Source: DATKLL01 sp035542475 (GTDB taxonomy: Bacteria > Desulfobacterota > Syntrophia > Syntrophales > UBA2185). From it: DNA of 64,000 nt. Both the position numbers and the translations under genes were made by a program. Below the pieces are notes generated by a model. It ran no database searches. It saw only the letters and a list, made by a program, of their open reading frames with translations, and was not told the origin of the DNA. Where the stretch lies: positions 1-64,000 of the forward strand of contig DATKLL010000053.1 in assembly GCA_035542475.1 (NCBI GenBank), written 5' to 3'. Positions 1-8,333 of this stretch are shown here, piece by piece. How positions within the stretch are numbered: the stretch's first letter is position 1; each line of letters begins with the position of its first letter.

Positions 1-421
1 GTTTTATTACTTTTGTGTATTCACTGATGGCATTATTATAATCTTTAATATTCAGGTACAATCCACCCAGGAGAAGATGGATATTTAAATCAGCTGGGTT
101 ATCATATAAAGTTTTTCTGCAAAGTTTGATCGCCTTTTGTATTTCGCCTTTTTCAATGTATAGTGATATCAGTTCTGTTATAAGATATAGAGATTGCGGA
201 TCGAAACTCAAGGCCTTTTCATATTCAATAATGGCTTCATCAAGATTATCATCAAGAATGTGAAGAACGCCGAGAGAGTAATGGTATGTCGACTCGAAAG
301 ATGGCCTCTCTTTCCCCATGAGGGCAGCCATATCTGTCCCCTTGGCCGGGTAAGATACACACCCGGTTAGAAACCACAAAATTATAATTATCGACCATTT
401 CTTGTTCAATTTCTGTCTCAT
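1..421 (-). CDS. TPR-repeat lipoprotein, 3' end outside window
   Basis: Reading minus from the ATG at 421, the frame is open to the window edge (140 codons), so the C-terminus is missing. The N-terminus has a basic stretch, a hydrophobic core and a lipobox LTGC with Cys21, so the protein is probably lipid-anchored after signal peptidase II cleavage. The rest is helical with tetratricopeptide spacing: segments such as DEAIIEYEKALSFDPQS and KAIKLCRKTLYDNPADLNIH look like consecutive TPR units. TPR lipoproteins of this kind act as periplasmic or outer-membrane scaffolds, for example PilF-like pilotins or assembly factors; the exact role cannot be told here. It lies downstream of the ctpA-type gene and two tiny ORFs on the same strand. 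No strong Shine-Dalgarno is visible. Confidence 0.8.
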   Translation of the reverse strand, partial: MRQKLNKKWSIIIILWFLTGCVSYPAKGTDMAALMGKERPSFESTYHYSLGVLHILDDNLDEAIIEYEKALSFDPQSLYLITELISLYIEKGEIQKAIKLCRKTLYDNPADLNIHLLLGGLYLNIKDYNNAISEYTKVIK

Positions 422-447
422 ATTGTCAGTTCATCAAGCTTGATTTT

Positions 448-639
448 TTAGCAAGAATACCATGCCATACAGTACCTAAATACTTTGCAGTCGGGAGATA
501 TCCAATTATTAGCATCAATAATGATTTCGGAATGGATCCCTTGATGATAAAATTTGACAACTTTCGGAAAATTGCTTTTAATAGTGGTCATGGTCAGCAA
601 TTGCCTTTCTTGGGATAAAAGCACAGTCTTGGTTTTCAT
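448..639 (-). CDS. Tiny ORF of unknown function, 63 aa
   Basis: I do not recognise this product. Its ATG overlaps the TGA of the reading frame at 636-812 in an ATGA arrangement, which is typical of translational coupling. It has a hydrophobic patch (SEIIIDANNW) and a Cys/aromatic-rich C-terminus, but no signal peptide or known motif. It lies between the S41 protease gene and the TPR lipoprotein on the same strand. It could be a real small protein, the second piece of a decayed gene, or chance. Confidence is low because it has no family and no good independent ribosome binding site. Confidence 0.25.
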   Translation of the reverse strand: MKTKTVLLSQERQLLTMTTIKSNFPKVVKFYHQGIHSEIIIDANNWISPDCKVFRYCMAWYSC

Positions 640-812
640 GCAACTTTCAGGCCCTCGGCAAGCTTCCTTGCTCGGTATTCATAATTAAAAAGATTTCCTC
701 TTTGGATTTCTCTGTCCGAACTATGCAAAAAGTTTATGGCATAAGCAGACTTGCATAGTCAGGGAGGATAGCAAAGTTTGGAAGGACGTCTATCGTAAAT
801 AAGTTCATTCAT
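636..812 (-). pseudogene. Small reading frame interrupted by an in-frame TGA (59 codons)
   Basis: From the ATG at 812 the frame runs 17 codons to a TGA at 759-761, then continues open for 40 codons to a TGA at 636-638. The second part has protein-like composition (SDREIQRGNLFNYEYRARK). The inner TGA is followed almost at once by a 9-bp inverted repeat (720-728 with 751-759). Simple readings are a decayed small gene or a nonsense mutation; a selenocysteine codon is a weaker alternative, since the hairpin sits too close to the TGA for a standard SECIS. No family recognised. Confidence 0.2.
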
Positions 813-1050
813 AGCAACCTAATTATAACTAATATCATTTATTACAATGGTGCTCCTTTTCTCGCTGGTATTATTTTATCGTTATGGACTATATTTTATT
901 CTATTCTCTTTTAAAAAAACTTTATCAGAGTAAGGTTCTCAGAATACAAGAATAAAAAACAGCAATGATAACTGATAAAATTACTGCAAACTTTGTTTGT
1001 CCTCCTCTCCTCTCACAGGGCTATGCCTTGTACTGTTACACGTTCACAAT
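813..1050. other. Non-coding AT-rich gap
   Basis: I see no convincing gene here. The stretch follows the ctpA-type stop codon on the minus strand and is AT-rich, with T-runs around 890-920 but no clear stem to make a terminator. Together with the doubtful small ORFs at 448-812 it separates the protease gene from the TPR lipoprotein gene. Confidence 0.5.
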
Positions 1051-2352
1051 TCAGCTTTTCAAGTTCTTTTTCATAATATCCCAACTTTTGATAATATCTA
1101 TGGCACTTTTTAATTGATTGTCCTGCAATAAAATGTCCTGTTCTCTTTTTAAAGATTCTTCGGCATTCATTGCCTCTTTTTTTGATTTTATGTGACCCTT
1201 CAGGTCTCTCTCTCTGATAAAATCATCTGTTGGTTCTTTATCTTCAGCGTGTTTGATATATTTTACTATAATATCTGGTTTTATTCCCTCGGCCTGTATT
1301 GACCGTCCGCTTGGTGTATAATATTTCGCCGTAGTCAGTTTCAGGGCAGATCCTTCTTCAAGTGGGATTACAGTTTGCACGGAGCCTTTTCCAAAAGTTT
1401 GGGTGCCGATTACCAAAGCTCTACTGTTGTCTTGAAGCGCACCGGATACAATTTCAGAAGCACTGGCAGTACCTTCATTAACCAGAACAACTATGGGACA
1501 TGTCGGCTCATCACCATCGTCTTTTGCTACCGCTTGGGAGTCCATGTTTTTTGTTCTTCCCTTGGTAGAAACAATGATTCCCGATTTCAGAAATATGTCA
1601 GCAACTCCTATTGCCTGATTCAATAATCCGCCAGGATTATTTCTAAGATCCAGGATCATTCCCATTGGAACACCGGTTTTTGCATTGATATTCTTAATTT
1701 CTTTTTTCAGATCATCTACTGTTCTTTCCTGAAATGAAGATATCCTGATATAACCGATACGATCATCAAAGATCTTTGATTTAATGCTTTTTATCTTAAT
1801 TATATCACGGGTAATCACAAATTCTTTCGGTTTAGTAATATTTTCCCTTATAATGGTGACACTAACCTTTGAATCTTTTGGCCCACGCAATTTTTTGACT
1901 GCTTCCATTATTGTAATATCTTTGGTTGATTTTCCGTCAATCTGTATAATTTGATCACCTGCTTTAATGCCTGCATTGAAGGCCGGTGTATCCTCGATCG
2001 GTGAAACAACGGTTAGGACATCTTTTTTTATAGTAATTTCAATACCGATACCGCCAAAACTCCCGCGTGTTTCTACTTCCAGTTCTTTATACATGTCTGC
2101 GGTCATGTATGTGCTATGGGGATCAAGAGATTTCATCATCCCATTGATGGCCCCCTCTATAAGTTTTTTGGACTCTATCTCCTCCACATAATTTTTCTGC
2201 ACTATGTCAAGGACCTCATTGAACGTTTTAAGATTCTTGTATATACCTCTCTCAAGGGCAGCCGATACCTGGGAGTCACCCTGAAGGCCAAATAGGACGA
2301 AACACGCCAGCAAGGACAATAATAAAAGCACTCTCTTATGCATAATATTCAT
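1051..2352 (-). CDS. ctpA: S41-family C-terminal processing peptidase (CtpA-type)
   Basis: A serine protease that cleaves periplasmic proteins near their C-termini, here 433 aa. Residues 1-31 form a signal peptide or anchor. A PDZ domain lies around 95-175 (GGIGIEITIKK...AGDQIIQIDG). The S41 catalytic core has the Ser/Lys dyad at Ser297 in GTASASE and Lys322 in TFGKGSVQ, 25 residues apart as in the family. Substrates of relatives include lipoproteins, photosystem D1 and murein hydrolase regulators. The C-terminal ~70 residues are charged and variable. GGAGG lies 5 nt before the ATG, supporting this start. Bactofilin and a TM protein lie upstream on the same strand; a 219-nt gap suggests its own promoter. 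Such neighbours hint at cell-wall remodelling, but the substrate is unknown. Confidence 0.92.
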   Translation of the reverse strand: MNIMHKRVLLLLSLLACFVLFGLQGDSQVSAALERGIYKNLKTFNEVLDIVQKNYVEEIESKKLIEGAINGMMKSLDPHSTYMTADMYKELEVETRGSFGGIGIEITIKKDVLTVVSPIEDTPAFNAGIKAGDQIIQIDGKSTKDITIMEAVKKLRGPKDSKVSVTIIRENITKPKEFVITRDIIKIKSIKSKIFDDRIGYIRISSFQERTVDDLKKEIKNINAKTGVPMGMILDLRNNPGGLLNQAIGVADIFLKSGIIVSTKGRTKNMDSQAVAKDDGDEPTCPIVVLVNEGTASASEIVSGALQDNSRALVIGTQTFGKGSVQTVIPLEEGSALKLTTAKYYTPSGRSIQAEGIKPDIIVKYIKHAEDKEPTDDFIRERDLKGHIKSKKEAMNAEESLKREQDILLQDNQLKSAIDIIKSWDIMKKNLKS

Positions 2353-2571
2353 TCAGACCTCCATTTCATTGGACAAACAATACCAGAGAAATATGTTTAA
2401 CAATAACATTATTTTCATTTAGTTTTCCATAACTTTTTAACTTGCTTAAGATACGATAAGTTATTTGATAAAACTGTTGACAAAGGCAGTTAGTGAATAA
2501 TGAATGACTGAGGGGGAATACAGATTATGGATATTGATGCTAGAATAATAGTCTCAAAAATATTAGATGAT

Positions 2572-2928
2572 TCAGTTAGATGGGTTGTTGTGAGGACTTT
2601 CTTGAGATATAAATTTTACACTTCCATTTATTGATCCACCTTCATCAATAATTAACTTATGACATCTAATTTGACCTCTTACATCGGCTGATTTCAAAAG
2701 TTTAAGGGTATCTGTGACTTCGATATCTCCATCGAAAAACCCTGCTATTGTTAGAAAAATTGCATTTATATTAGCGATTACACGACTATCCTTTTCTGTA
2801 AAAACAGTTTCTGCCACAATTGTCCCCTCTACAATTCCTTCGATAATCAAATGCCCTTTAAAATGCATGATCCCTTCAATTTTGCAATTCTTATTTATTA
2901 TTGAGATATTGTCTTCTCTGTCCTTCAT
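2572..2928 (-). CDS. Bactofilin (polymer-forming cytoskeletal protein)
   Basis: 118 aa. The central ~90 residues show the short, repeated right-handed beta-helix pattern of bactofilins: G-rich turns in IEGIMHFKGHLIIEGIVEG and DVRGQIRCHKLIIDEGGSI, with alternating hydrophobics. Bactofilins polymerise without nucleotide at the cytoplasmic membrane and organise peptidoglycan enzymes, stalks, pili or flagellar position. Tails are short and charged. The gene follows the 211-aa membrane protein by 17 nt, so the two are probably one operon. In many bacteria bactofilin genes pair with M23 peptidases and TM partners; here the neighbour is a TM protein and the next gene is a CtpA-type protease, which fits an envelope-shaping module next to the flagellar locus. 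Confidence 0.85.
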   Translation of the reverse strand: MKDREDNISIINKNCKIEGIMHFKGHLIIEGIVEGTIVAETVFTEKDSRVIANINAIFLTIAGFFDGDIEVTDTLKLLKSADVRGQIRCHKLIIDEGGSINGSVKFISQESPHNNPSN

Positions 2929-2945
2929 TTATAATTCCTAGCCCA

Positions 2946-3581
2946 TTAATGTTTTAAATTAAAAGCTTCTCTTAATACAAGATGGCCTTCATTCGAAAAC
3001 ACAAATATTTCACAAGTATTATAAGTATATTGCGAGGTGATTTTTTTATTTATTACTTTATGTTTAATGATGGAAAAAGGGTCGCCATCTTTAAAATTTT
3101 GCGGGACTCCATTTAAAAGCACCGTTTGCGGATTCACAAGCCAATTTTCTAATCCCAAACCTTCTGATTTTAAAATAACAAATATATAACCAGATGCAGT
3201 GGTGCTTTTTGAGTTCTTGTTTTTTAACAAAAATGAATAACGGAACGATTGTTTTGTAAGGTCAAAACGAGCCTCAAAATTTTCTATAGAAAGATTGTAA
3301 GTTTGAGTGATAACATTAGTTTTAGTATTATCAGCTTCCGACTCAGTATTTTTTGCTTCAGCCGGTTTAGGTTGTGTTTCAACCTTTGCTGTAAGCTCTT
3401 GTTTATTTAAACTTCCCGATCGATTGTGAAATAGAACTGCAGTGAAGGATATTAAAATTAGCCCAATGATTATTGCGAGACAGATTGTTAAGAAGCTCGT
3501 TGATAACTTGATGGAGCACAATCGTCTCTCGTCTTGAATTACAATGATTGTTACCTTATTTAGTTTCTTGATTGTACTCAT
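2946..3581 (-). CDS. Membrane-anchored protein with periplasmic beta-rich domain, unknown
   Basis: 211 aa, no family recognised with certainty. Residues 1-27 are cytosolic and basic; one transmembrane helix spans about 28-52 (FLTICLAIIIGLILISFTAVLF). A low-complexity linker rich in Lys, Glu, Thr and Pro follows to about 95. The C-terminal ~110 residues alternate hydrophobic and polar residues (FRYSFLLKNKNSKS, GYIFVILKSEG, CEIFVFSNEGHLV) and look beta-sandwich-like, presumably periplasmic. It is the first gene of a bactofilin operon, so a role as membrane partner or anchor of the bactofilin filament is a reasonable guess, no more. It is divergent from the MotE-like/SPOR gene across a 273-nt gap. 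Confidence 0.75.
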   Translation of the reverse strand: MSTIKKLNKVTIIVIQDERRLCSIKLSTSFLTICLAIIIGLILISFTAVLFHNRSGSLNKQELTAKVETQPKPAEAKNTESEADNTKTNVITQTYNLSIENFEARFDLTKQSFRYSFLLKNKNSKSTTASGYIFVILKSEGLGLENWLVNPQTVLLNGVPQNFKDGDPFSIIKHKVINKKITSQYTYNTCEIFVFSNEGHLVLREAFNLKH

Positions 3582-3854
3582 TAAAAAATATATTTCACTT
3601 AAAAATTATCCAAAAATTTTTCCTGGGTATCGTCTAATTATTTGATATGTTTACCACGTATATTTATAGATACTTGCAAACGTTGTCAAGGTAAAATGCG
3701 CCAGAAACTTTTGTGGAATCTATATTTTATAATCATAATTTTTCATTGGGGAGAAGTTGTTACCTGTCTTGCTTGCACTAAAAGAAAAAGCATTGATTAC
3801 GCCATTGAAATCTTGTATTACCACTTTATTAGAAAATTTCTTTTAGGATGTCTT

Positions 3855-4964
3855 ATGGACAAAAGAGTTCGGATGATGAAAGCAGTCATTAGCTACGGCA
3901 GGATAGTAGTCATATATCTTGCAGTTTTCATTTTTGTTCCTGTAATTTATGAAATGAAACACGAGGGTGATACTTTTTCATGGTCTGTTAACCTTGTATC
4001 TGCCCAGCCGCGGTCAACTGAAACAATACCTGTAACGGATGAGACGAAACCAACCTCCATTCACGAAAAAAGCCTGATGGATAATTTACTGGAGAAGCAG
4101 AAGCAGCTTGATAATCGAGAAAAGTTACTGAAAGAAGAAGAGCGAAAAATTGAGGAGTTAAAAAAGGAAGTGTCGGAAAAAATGGAAGCTCTCAGGGTAC
4201 TTCAGGAAAGCATGTTGCCGGCACTTGAAGTTCAAAAGGCGGAGAAAGAAAAAAAATACCAGGTATTAGCGAAGATGTACGAAGTTACACCTCCTGAAAA
4301 GGCAGCAGTGATATTTGAAAAGATGGATAGAAAAATGGCTGCTGAAATTATGCTTCGCATGAGTAGCAAAAAAGCTGGAGCTGTTTGGGCGCAAATAAAT
4401 CGCGACGCTGGAATTGAGATTATCAAAGAAATAACCTCTTCGCAGAGTGTTGATACTGCAAGCGCTGTAAAGATTGCTAAAGAAATTACCGAACAAGCAG
4501 CCAGTAAACCGGAAGCAGTACAGACCTCCAATGCGGTCAGTACGACAACAAAAGATAAAGAAATTGCCGGAGCGGGAAAGAACAAACAGGTACCTATACA
4601 AATGATGGATAAAAAGAGCTCCTCAAAGAAAGAGCCGAAAGCTGCCCGTTTGAAGAAGGCTAATTTAGAAAATGTCAAACCCAGGACATTCAAACCGTTT
4701 GCGATACAGATTAAAGCGGTTCGGGGTATCGATATGGCAAGGGAGTATACAAAAGTGCTTAAAGAAGAAGGCATCGATGCTTACTGGTCTGAAATGAATG
4801 TGAAAGGTAGTGGGACGCTATACAGGATTTTAGTCGGACATTTTGCCAGCCGTGAGGAAGCTCTGAATTATATGAAAAATAAACGAATCGACAGTAACTA
4901 TCCTGGCAGTTATATTCGGAAGGGCGAGCAGGAGCCACCTACCTCGAAGAAAAAGAGACAATGA
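3855..4964 (+). CDS. MotE-like (MgtE_N-type) membrane protein with C-terminal SPOR domain
   Basis: 369 aa from the ATG at 3855, which has AGGA 6 nt upstream; the frame is open further back but the extra 71 codons have no ribosome site and do not look like a signal. Layout: one TM helix (about 12-32), a linker, a coiled coil about 75-130 (EKQKQLDNREKLLKEEERK), a MotE/MgtE_N-like helical domain (YEVTPPEKAAVIFEKMD...KKAGAVW), a charged linker, then a SPOR domain (about 285-360: FAIQIKAVRG...YRILVGHFASREEAL). SPOR domains bind denuded peptidoglycan; MotE is a chaperone of the MotAB/MotC stator. The first ~220 residues match the layout of the protein at 20311-20886, including a shared WSVN motif. 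It may tie a stator-type factor to septal or polar wall; this is inference. Confidence 0.8.
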   Translation: MDKRVRMMKAVISYGRIVVIYLAVFIFVPVIYEMKHEGDTFSWSVNLVSAQPRSTETIPVTDETKPTSIHEKSLMDNLLEKQKQLDNREKLLKEEERKIEELKKEVSEKMEALRVLQESMLPALEVQKAEKEKKYQVLAKMYEVTPPEKAAVIFEKMDRKMAAEIMLRMSSKKAGAVWAQINRDAGIEIIKEITSSQSVDTASAVKIAKEITEQAASKPEAVQTSNAVSTTTKDKEIAGAGKNKQVPIQMMDKKSSSKKEPKAARLKKANLENVKPRTFKPFAIQIKAVRGIDMAREYTKVLKEEGIDAYWSEMNVKGSGTLYRILVGHFASREEALNYMKNKRIDSNYPGSYIRKGEQEPPTSKKKRQ

Positions 4965-4995
4965 CAGATTCTTTACGATACAGCACAGATGGTGC

Positions 4996-6495
4996 CTATA
5001 AAATATTTGTAAAGCAGTCCACGATTTCGCCGTCGAATTGACTGTTAATGTTTTTTTTCAGCTCAGAAACTGCTTCTTTGATGTCCATTGCCTTTCGATA
5101 TGGACGGTTGTTTGTCATAGCATCAAAGGCATCTACAACAGTTATAATCCTCGACAGAAAGGGAATATCAGAACCGCGAAGACCATCGGGATATCCTTTG
5201 CCATCCCACCGTTCATGGTGATGGCGTATTATTAATCTTTCAGTATCTAATATCGGAAGTGGCTTCAGGATATTTTCTCCAATCACAGGATGGTTTTTAA
5301 TAATGTCAAATTCTCCATCAGTAAGTCTACCGGGTTTAAGCAGAATATTATCCGGTATTGAGATTTTTCCTACATCGTGCAGTGTCGCCGCTATCTTTAA
5401 TGATTCTATTTCATGGGAAGAACAGTTCATAGCTTCTGCGATTTTAATGACTAGGGCCTTAACTCTAATAGAGTGTTCTTCTGTATAATAATCCCGGGCC
5501 TGAATTGATGTGACGAGAGATTGGAAGGTACTTAAAAGATTCATATACAAACTTTCATACAAAAGCCTGTTTTCTATATTAAGTGAAGCCCTGTTAGCAA
5601 TGCTTTGAATATAATATAGGTCTCTTTCCGTATATACATGTTCGTTACTCTTTCCTGAAAGAGCTATTACACCAAAGACCCGGTCCCTTATTTTTAAAGG
5701 AGCACATATGACGGAAGAATATGCTGTATTCTCAATAAGATTCAGAAGCAATGGATCTTTTCTGCGAACTGTTTCTGTCAGGATAGGGTAGAGGGATGGT
5801 AAAATAGCACTGCGAAAAGAAGATGGTGATACTCCCTTTATAACCATGGCATCAAATTCCTGATGATCCTTATAATATAACAGGATAGAACAAGCTTCCC
5901 CGCCGATGACTTTGAGGGCCAGATTAACCATTTCCTGGAAAATTTCATCATTGTTTCTTGTATGTTCAATAGTGTCATATATATAGCTTCGTGTAGATAA
6001 GTCACTTATTTTATTAGTTAATGTAGGCGATGTTGTTTGATTATTGTATTCACCAAACATGGTTTTTGCCCTTAAATATACATCAACTTTGCATAATAAA
6101 TCGTCAATGTTAAATGGTTTCGCCAGGAAATCTACTGCCCCGATCTTTATTGCTGAGACGGTAAGGTCGATTGTGGGATAAGCTGTAATAAGAATAACAG
6201 GTGTTGTAGGATTAATTTCTCTAATCCTATCCATAAGATCCATGCCATTCATACCAGGCATCATGACATCGCATATTACCAGGTCAAAGTGGTTCTCCTT
6301 TAACCATTCTAGGCCTTCAACACCATCACACGCTTCAACTACCGTATATGTTCCAGAATGACTTATAGCATCGACAACAAGCGATCTGGTCGCTATATCG
6401 TCATCTACGACCAGTATGGATTGTTTTTTCACTGTATCGACATTCATTTCATGCGCACATGCTCTATCGTGCGTGTTTTCTGCGGAAAAAGGCAC
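4996..6495 (-). CDS. Response regulator REC-GAF-HD-GYP (c-di-GMP phosphodiesterase)
   Basis: 499 aa from a GTG with GAGAG 9 nt upstream. Receiver domain about 25-140 with phosphoacceptor Asp76 (VICDVMMPG) and conserved Lys in LAKPFN. A GAF domain follows (about 170-315). The HD-GYP domain (about 330-495) keeps HDVGK and HHERWDGKGYP plus FDAMTNNRPYR, the set needed for a di-metal c-di-GMP phosphodiesterase. Activity therefore should lower c-di-GMP when phosphorylated or when the GAF ligand is sensed, which usually favours motility. It lies 22 nt behind the 69-aa flagellar-type protein and probably shares its sigma-28 promoter. It converges with the MotE-like/SPOR gene. Confidence 0.92.
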   Translation of the reverse strand: MPFSAENTHDRACAHEMNVDTVKKQSILVVDDDIATRSLVVDAISHSGTYTVVEACDGVEGLEWLKENHFDLVICDVMMPGMNGMDLMDRIREINPTTPVILITAYPTIDLTVSAIKIGAVDFLAKPFNIDDLLCKVDVYLRAKTMFGEYNNQTTSPTLTNKISDLSTRSYIYDTIEHTRNNDEIFQEMVNLALKVIGGEACSILLYYKDHQEFDAMVIKGVSPSSFRSAILPSLYPILTETVRRKDPLLLNLIENTAYSSVICAPLKIRDRVFGVIALSGKSNEHVYTERDLYYIQSIANRASLNIENRLLYESLYMNLLSTFQSLVTSIQARDYYTEEHSIRVKALVIKIAEAMNCSSHEIESLKIAATLHDVGKISIPDNILLKPGRLTDGEFDIIKNHPVIGENILKPLPILDTERLIIRHHHERWDGKGYPDGLRGSDIPFLSRIITVVDAFDAMTNNRPYRKAMDIKEAVSELKKNINSQFDGEIVDCFTNIL

Positions 6496-6517
6496 TGGAA
6501 TTGACTCTCATGTATTA

Positions 6518-6727
6518 TTATTTTTTGTTGGATTTAAGAAGGATATCCATCAGGCTGTATGAAATTTTATCATAAACAGCCGTTTTATCTATGGAATCAA
6601 GTGTGACTATATCGACATACTTTTCGGCGGCAGCATTTTCGGGTTGCGGCGTTGTACCAGTTTTAACTTTGTTATGCTTGCTGTATGCCTTTAAGATATT
6701 ATCGATCTGATAAGATGAGATAGTCAT
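6518..6727 (-). CDS. Small FlgM-associated-like flagellar protein, 69 aa
   Basis: The N-terminus MTISSYQIDNILKAYSKHNK recalls small proteins in deltaproteobacterial flagellar loci named 'DVU0524 family FlgM-associated protein' (M-x-I-S-x-Y/x-I-x-x-V/I-L-x-A-Y); I recall this from family knowledge and have not searched. The rest is polar and partly disordered, with a Thr/Leu/Asp-rich segment like the VTLS region of FlgM partners. No signal peptide. A clear sigma-28-type promoter lies 42 nt upstream (6770-6796), and the HD-GYP regulator follows 22 nt downstream. Function is unknown; co-regulation with late flagellar genes is the strongest evidence that it is real. Confidence 0.7.
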   Translation of the reverse strand: MTISSYQIDNILKAYSKHNKVKTGTTPQPENAAAEKYVDIVTLDSIDKTAVYDKISYSLMDILLKSNKK

Positions 6728-6769
6728 CGCTCAACTCTGCTACACATGTATTAAAATCCTTCGTCTATT

Positions 6770-6796
6770 TTATCGGAAAAAACACATAAAACTTTA
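6770..6796 (-). promoter_or_regulatory. Sigma-28 (FliA) promoter of the 69-aa protein/HD-GYP genes
   Basis: On the minus strand TAAAGTTT is followed after 11 nt by TCCGATAA, against the enterobacterial consensus TAAAGTTT-N11-GCCGATAA: 15 of 16 positions match and the spacing is exact. Start of transcription would be near 6762, leaving a ~35-nt leader before the ATG at 6727. This places a c-di-GMP phosphodiesterase gene in the late flagellar class. Confidence 0.75.
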
Positions 6797-6910
6797 GCCC
6801 TTTTCCAACAATTCATTAAGATTGTAATTCAAATTATAAATAACTATATGTTAATATTCTATTTGACTATTGGCTTATTTTTGTCATATTTAAAAAATCA
6901 AGCTGATTGT

Positions 6911-6916
6911 TATAAT
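6911..6916 (+). promoter_or_regulatory. Possible sigma-70 -10 box before the NtrC-type gene
   Basis: A perfect TATAAT lies 38 nt before the ATG at 6954 in an AT-rich divergent gap. The -35 region at 17-nt spacing is poor (TTTAAA), so this is a weak call. No sigma-54 site is evident here. Confidence 0.3.
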
Positions 6917-6953
6917 ATCGTCATAAATAAGAACTACCTTAAAAGAACGTTTT

Positions 6954-8333
6954 ATGAAAAAAGCAAAGATATTAATAGCTGAGGACCATGAATTAAGCAG
7001 GGAGAATCTTTCTGAAGTGCTGAGAAAACAAGGCTATGAGGTTGTGGCCGTCGAAGATGGCCGACAAGCCAGGGATGCCTTTATTGAAGATAAGTATGAC
7101 CTTGTCATTACTGACTTAAGGATGCCGCATCTTGATGGTCTTCAGCTTCTAGAGTTTATACAGGGAATTAATCCTGAAAATATTGTGATTATCATTACCG
7201 GTCACGGTACCATCAACACAGCTGTAGAAGCAATGAAACTAGGCGCTTTTGACTACATTACAAAGCCGTTGAAAGATGACCTCGTAATATTGACAATCGA
7301 AAGAGCATTATCCTATGCGAAGCTAAGGGAAGAAAATATAGCACTCAGGCGAAATTTGAAAAAGAAGTATGATTTCGACAATATGATCGGTTACAGTGAT
7401 GGAATGAAAAAGATCTTTGATACGATTGAAAAGGTTGCTTCTTCTGATAGTACGGTTATGATTTACGGTGAAAGCGGTACTGGGAAAGAATTGGTTGCGA
7501 GGGCAATTCATTTCAATAGTGAAAGAATTAATTCCCCCCTAATTGCTGTGAATTGTGGCGCCATTCCCGAAGAACTTCTTGAAAGTGAGTTGTTTGGCCA
7601 TGAAAAAGGTGCTTTTACAGGGGCCATCCGTAGCAGGGTCGGTAGATTCGAACTGGCCAACGGAGGTACCATATTTCTCGATGAGATCGGTGATATGAGT
7701 CCTGCACTGCAAGTCAAGGTCTTAAGGGTGCTGCAGGAGAAGCAATTCGAGCGCATTGGGGGAATTAAGACCCTGCAGGTCGATGTGAGGATCATTGCCG
7801 CGACTAATCAGGATTTGGAAAAAGCCATAGCGGAAAAAAGATTTCGTGAAGACCTGTTTTATCGAATTAACGTAATACCTATTCATCTCCCTCCTTTGCG
7901 GGAGAGGAGGGTTGATATACCGATGTTGGCTAGTCATTTTTTACATAAATTTAATAAGTTAAAAAGAAAGACAGTGGATAAAATTGCTCCCGAAGCAGTG
8001 GAATGTCTGCTGAGGTATCCATGGCCAGGAAATGTCAGGGAACTTGAGAACTTGATAGAGATGGTTGTTGTTTTGAAGGAAGAGGGTAATATTGAAGTCG
8101 CGGATCTTCCTGAGAAGATAGTAAAGTTGCCATCTGCGGGGGGGCTTATCAACGGTATAGAAATAACGGATCAGGGAATTAATTATAATGATATTATTGA
8201 TAAGCTCGAAAAAGACTTGCTTTTCCGCGCTCTGGAAAAAGCAGGGGGAGCAAAAAACAGGGCTGCAAAGCTGCTGAACCTAAACAGGACAACTTTTGTT
8301 GAAAAATTAAAGAGATTTAAAATTGGCCAGTAA
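6954..8333 (+). CDS. Sigma-54-dependent response regulator (NtrC family)
   Basis: 459 aa with the full NtrC layout. Receiver 1-120: acidic pair Glu10/Asp11, phosphoacceptor Asp54 (VITDLRMP), Lys104. AAA+ domain about 143-380: Walker A GESGTGKE at 172-179, sigma-54-contacting GAFTGA loop at 219-224, Walker B FLDEIGDM, arginine-finger region. A Fis-type HTH ends the protein (NRAAKLLNLNRTTFVEKLKR). Phosphorylation should trigger oligomers that remodel sigma-54 polymerase at sites such as those before flgB, fliL and flgF. It differs from the second activator at 12378-13733 and lacks an adjacent kinase of its own, so it may be fed by a remote sensor or by the kinase at 11102. It diverges from the FlgM-associated-like gene. 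Confidence 0.93.
   Translation: MKKAKILIAEDHELSRENLSEVLRKQGYEVVAVEDGRQARDAFIEDKYDLVITDLRMPHLDGLQLLEFIQGINPENIVIIITGHGTINTAVEAMKLGAFDYITKPLKDDLVILTIERALSYAKLREENIALRRNLKKKYDFDNMIGYSDGMKKIFDTIEKVASSDSTVMIYGESGTGKELVARAIHFNSERINSPLIAVNCGAIPEELLESELFGHEKGAFTGAIRSRVGRFELANGGTIFLDEIGDMSPALQVKVLRVLQEKQFERIGGIKTLQVDVRIIAATNQDLEKAIAEKRFREDLFYRINVIPIHLPPLRERRVDIPMLASHFLHKFNKLKRKTVDKIAPEAVECLLRYPWPGNVRELENLIEMVVVLKEEGNIEVADLPEKIVKLPSAGGLINGIEITDQGINYNDIIDKLEKDLLFRALEKAGGAKNRAAKLLNLNRTTFVEKLKRFKIGQ

Noticed and set aside
3642..3854. 71-codon extension before the MotE-like/SPOR ATG
   Set aside because: No ribosome site, and the extension gives an unlikely second hydrophobic start; the ATG at 3855 has AGGA.
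4232..4774. 180-codon frame opposite the MotE-like/SPOR gene
   Set aside because: Antisense shadow of Lys/Glu/Ala-rich coding DNA, which creates hydrophobic frames on the other strand.
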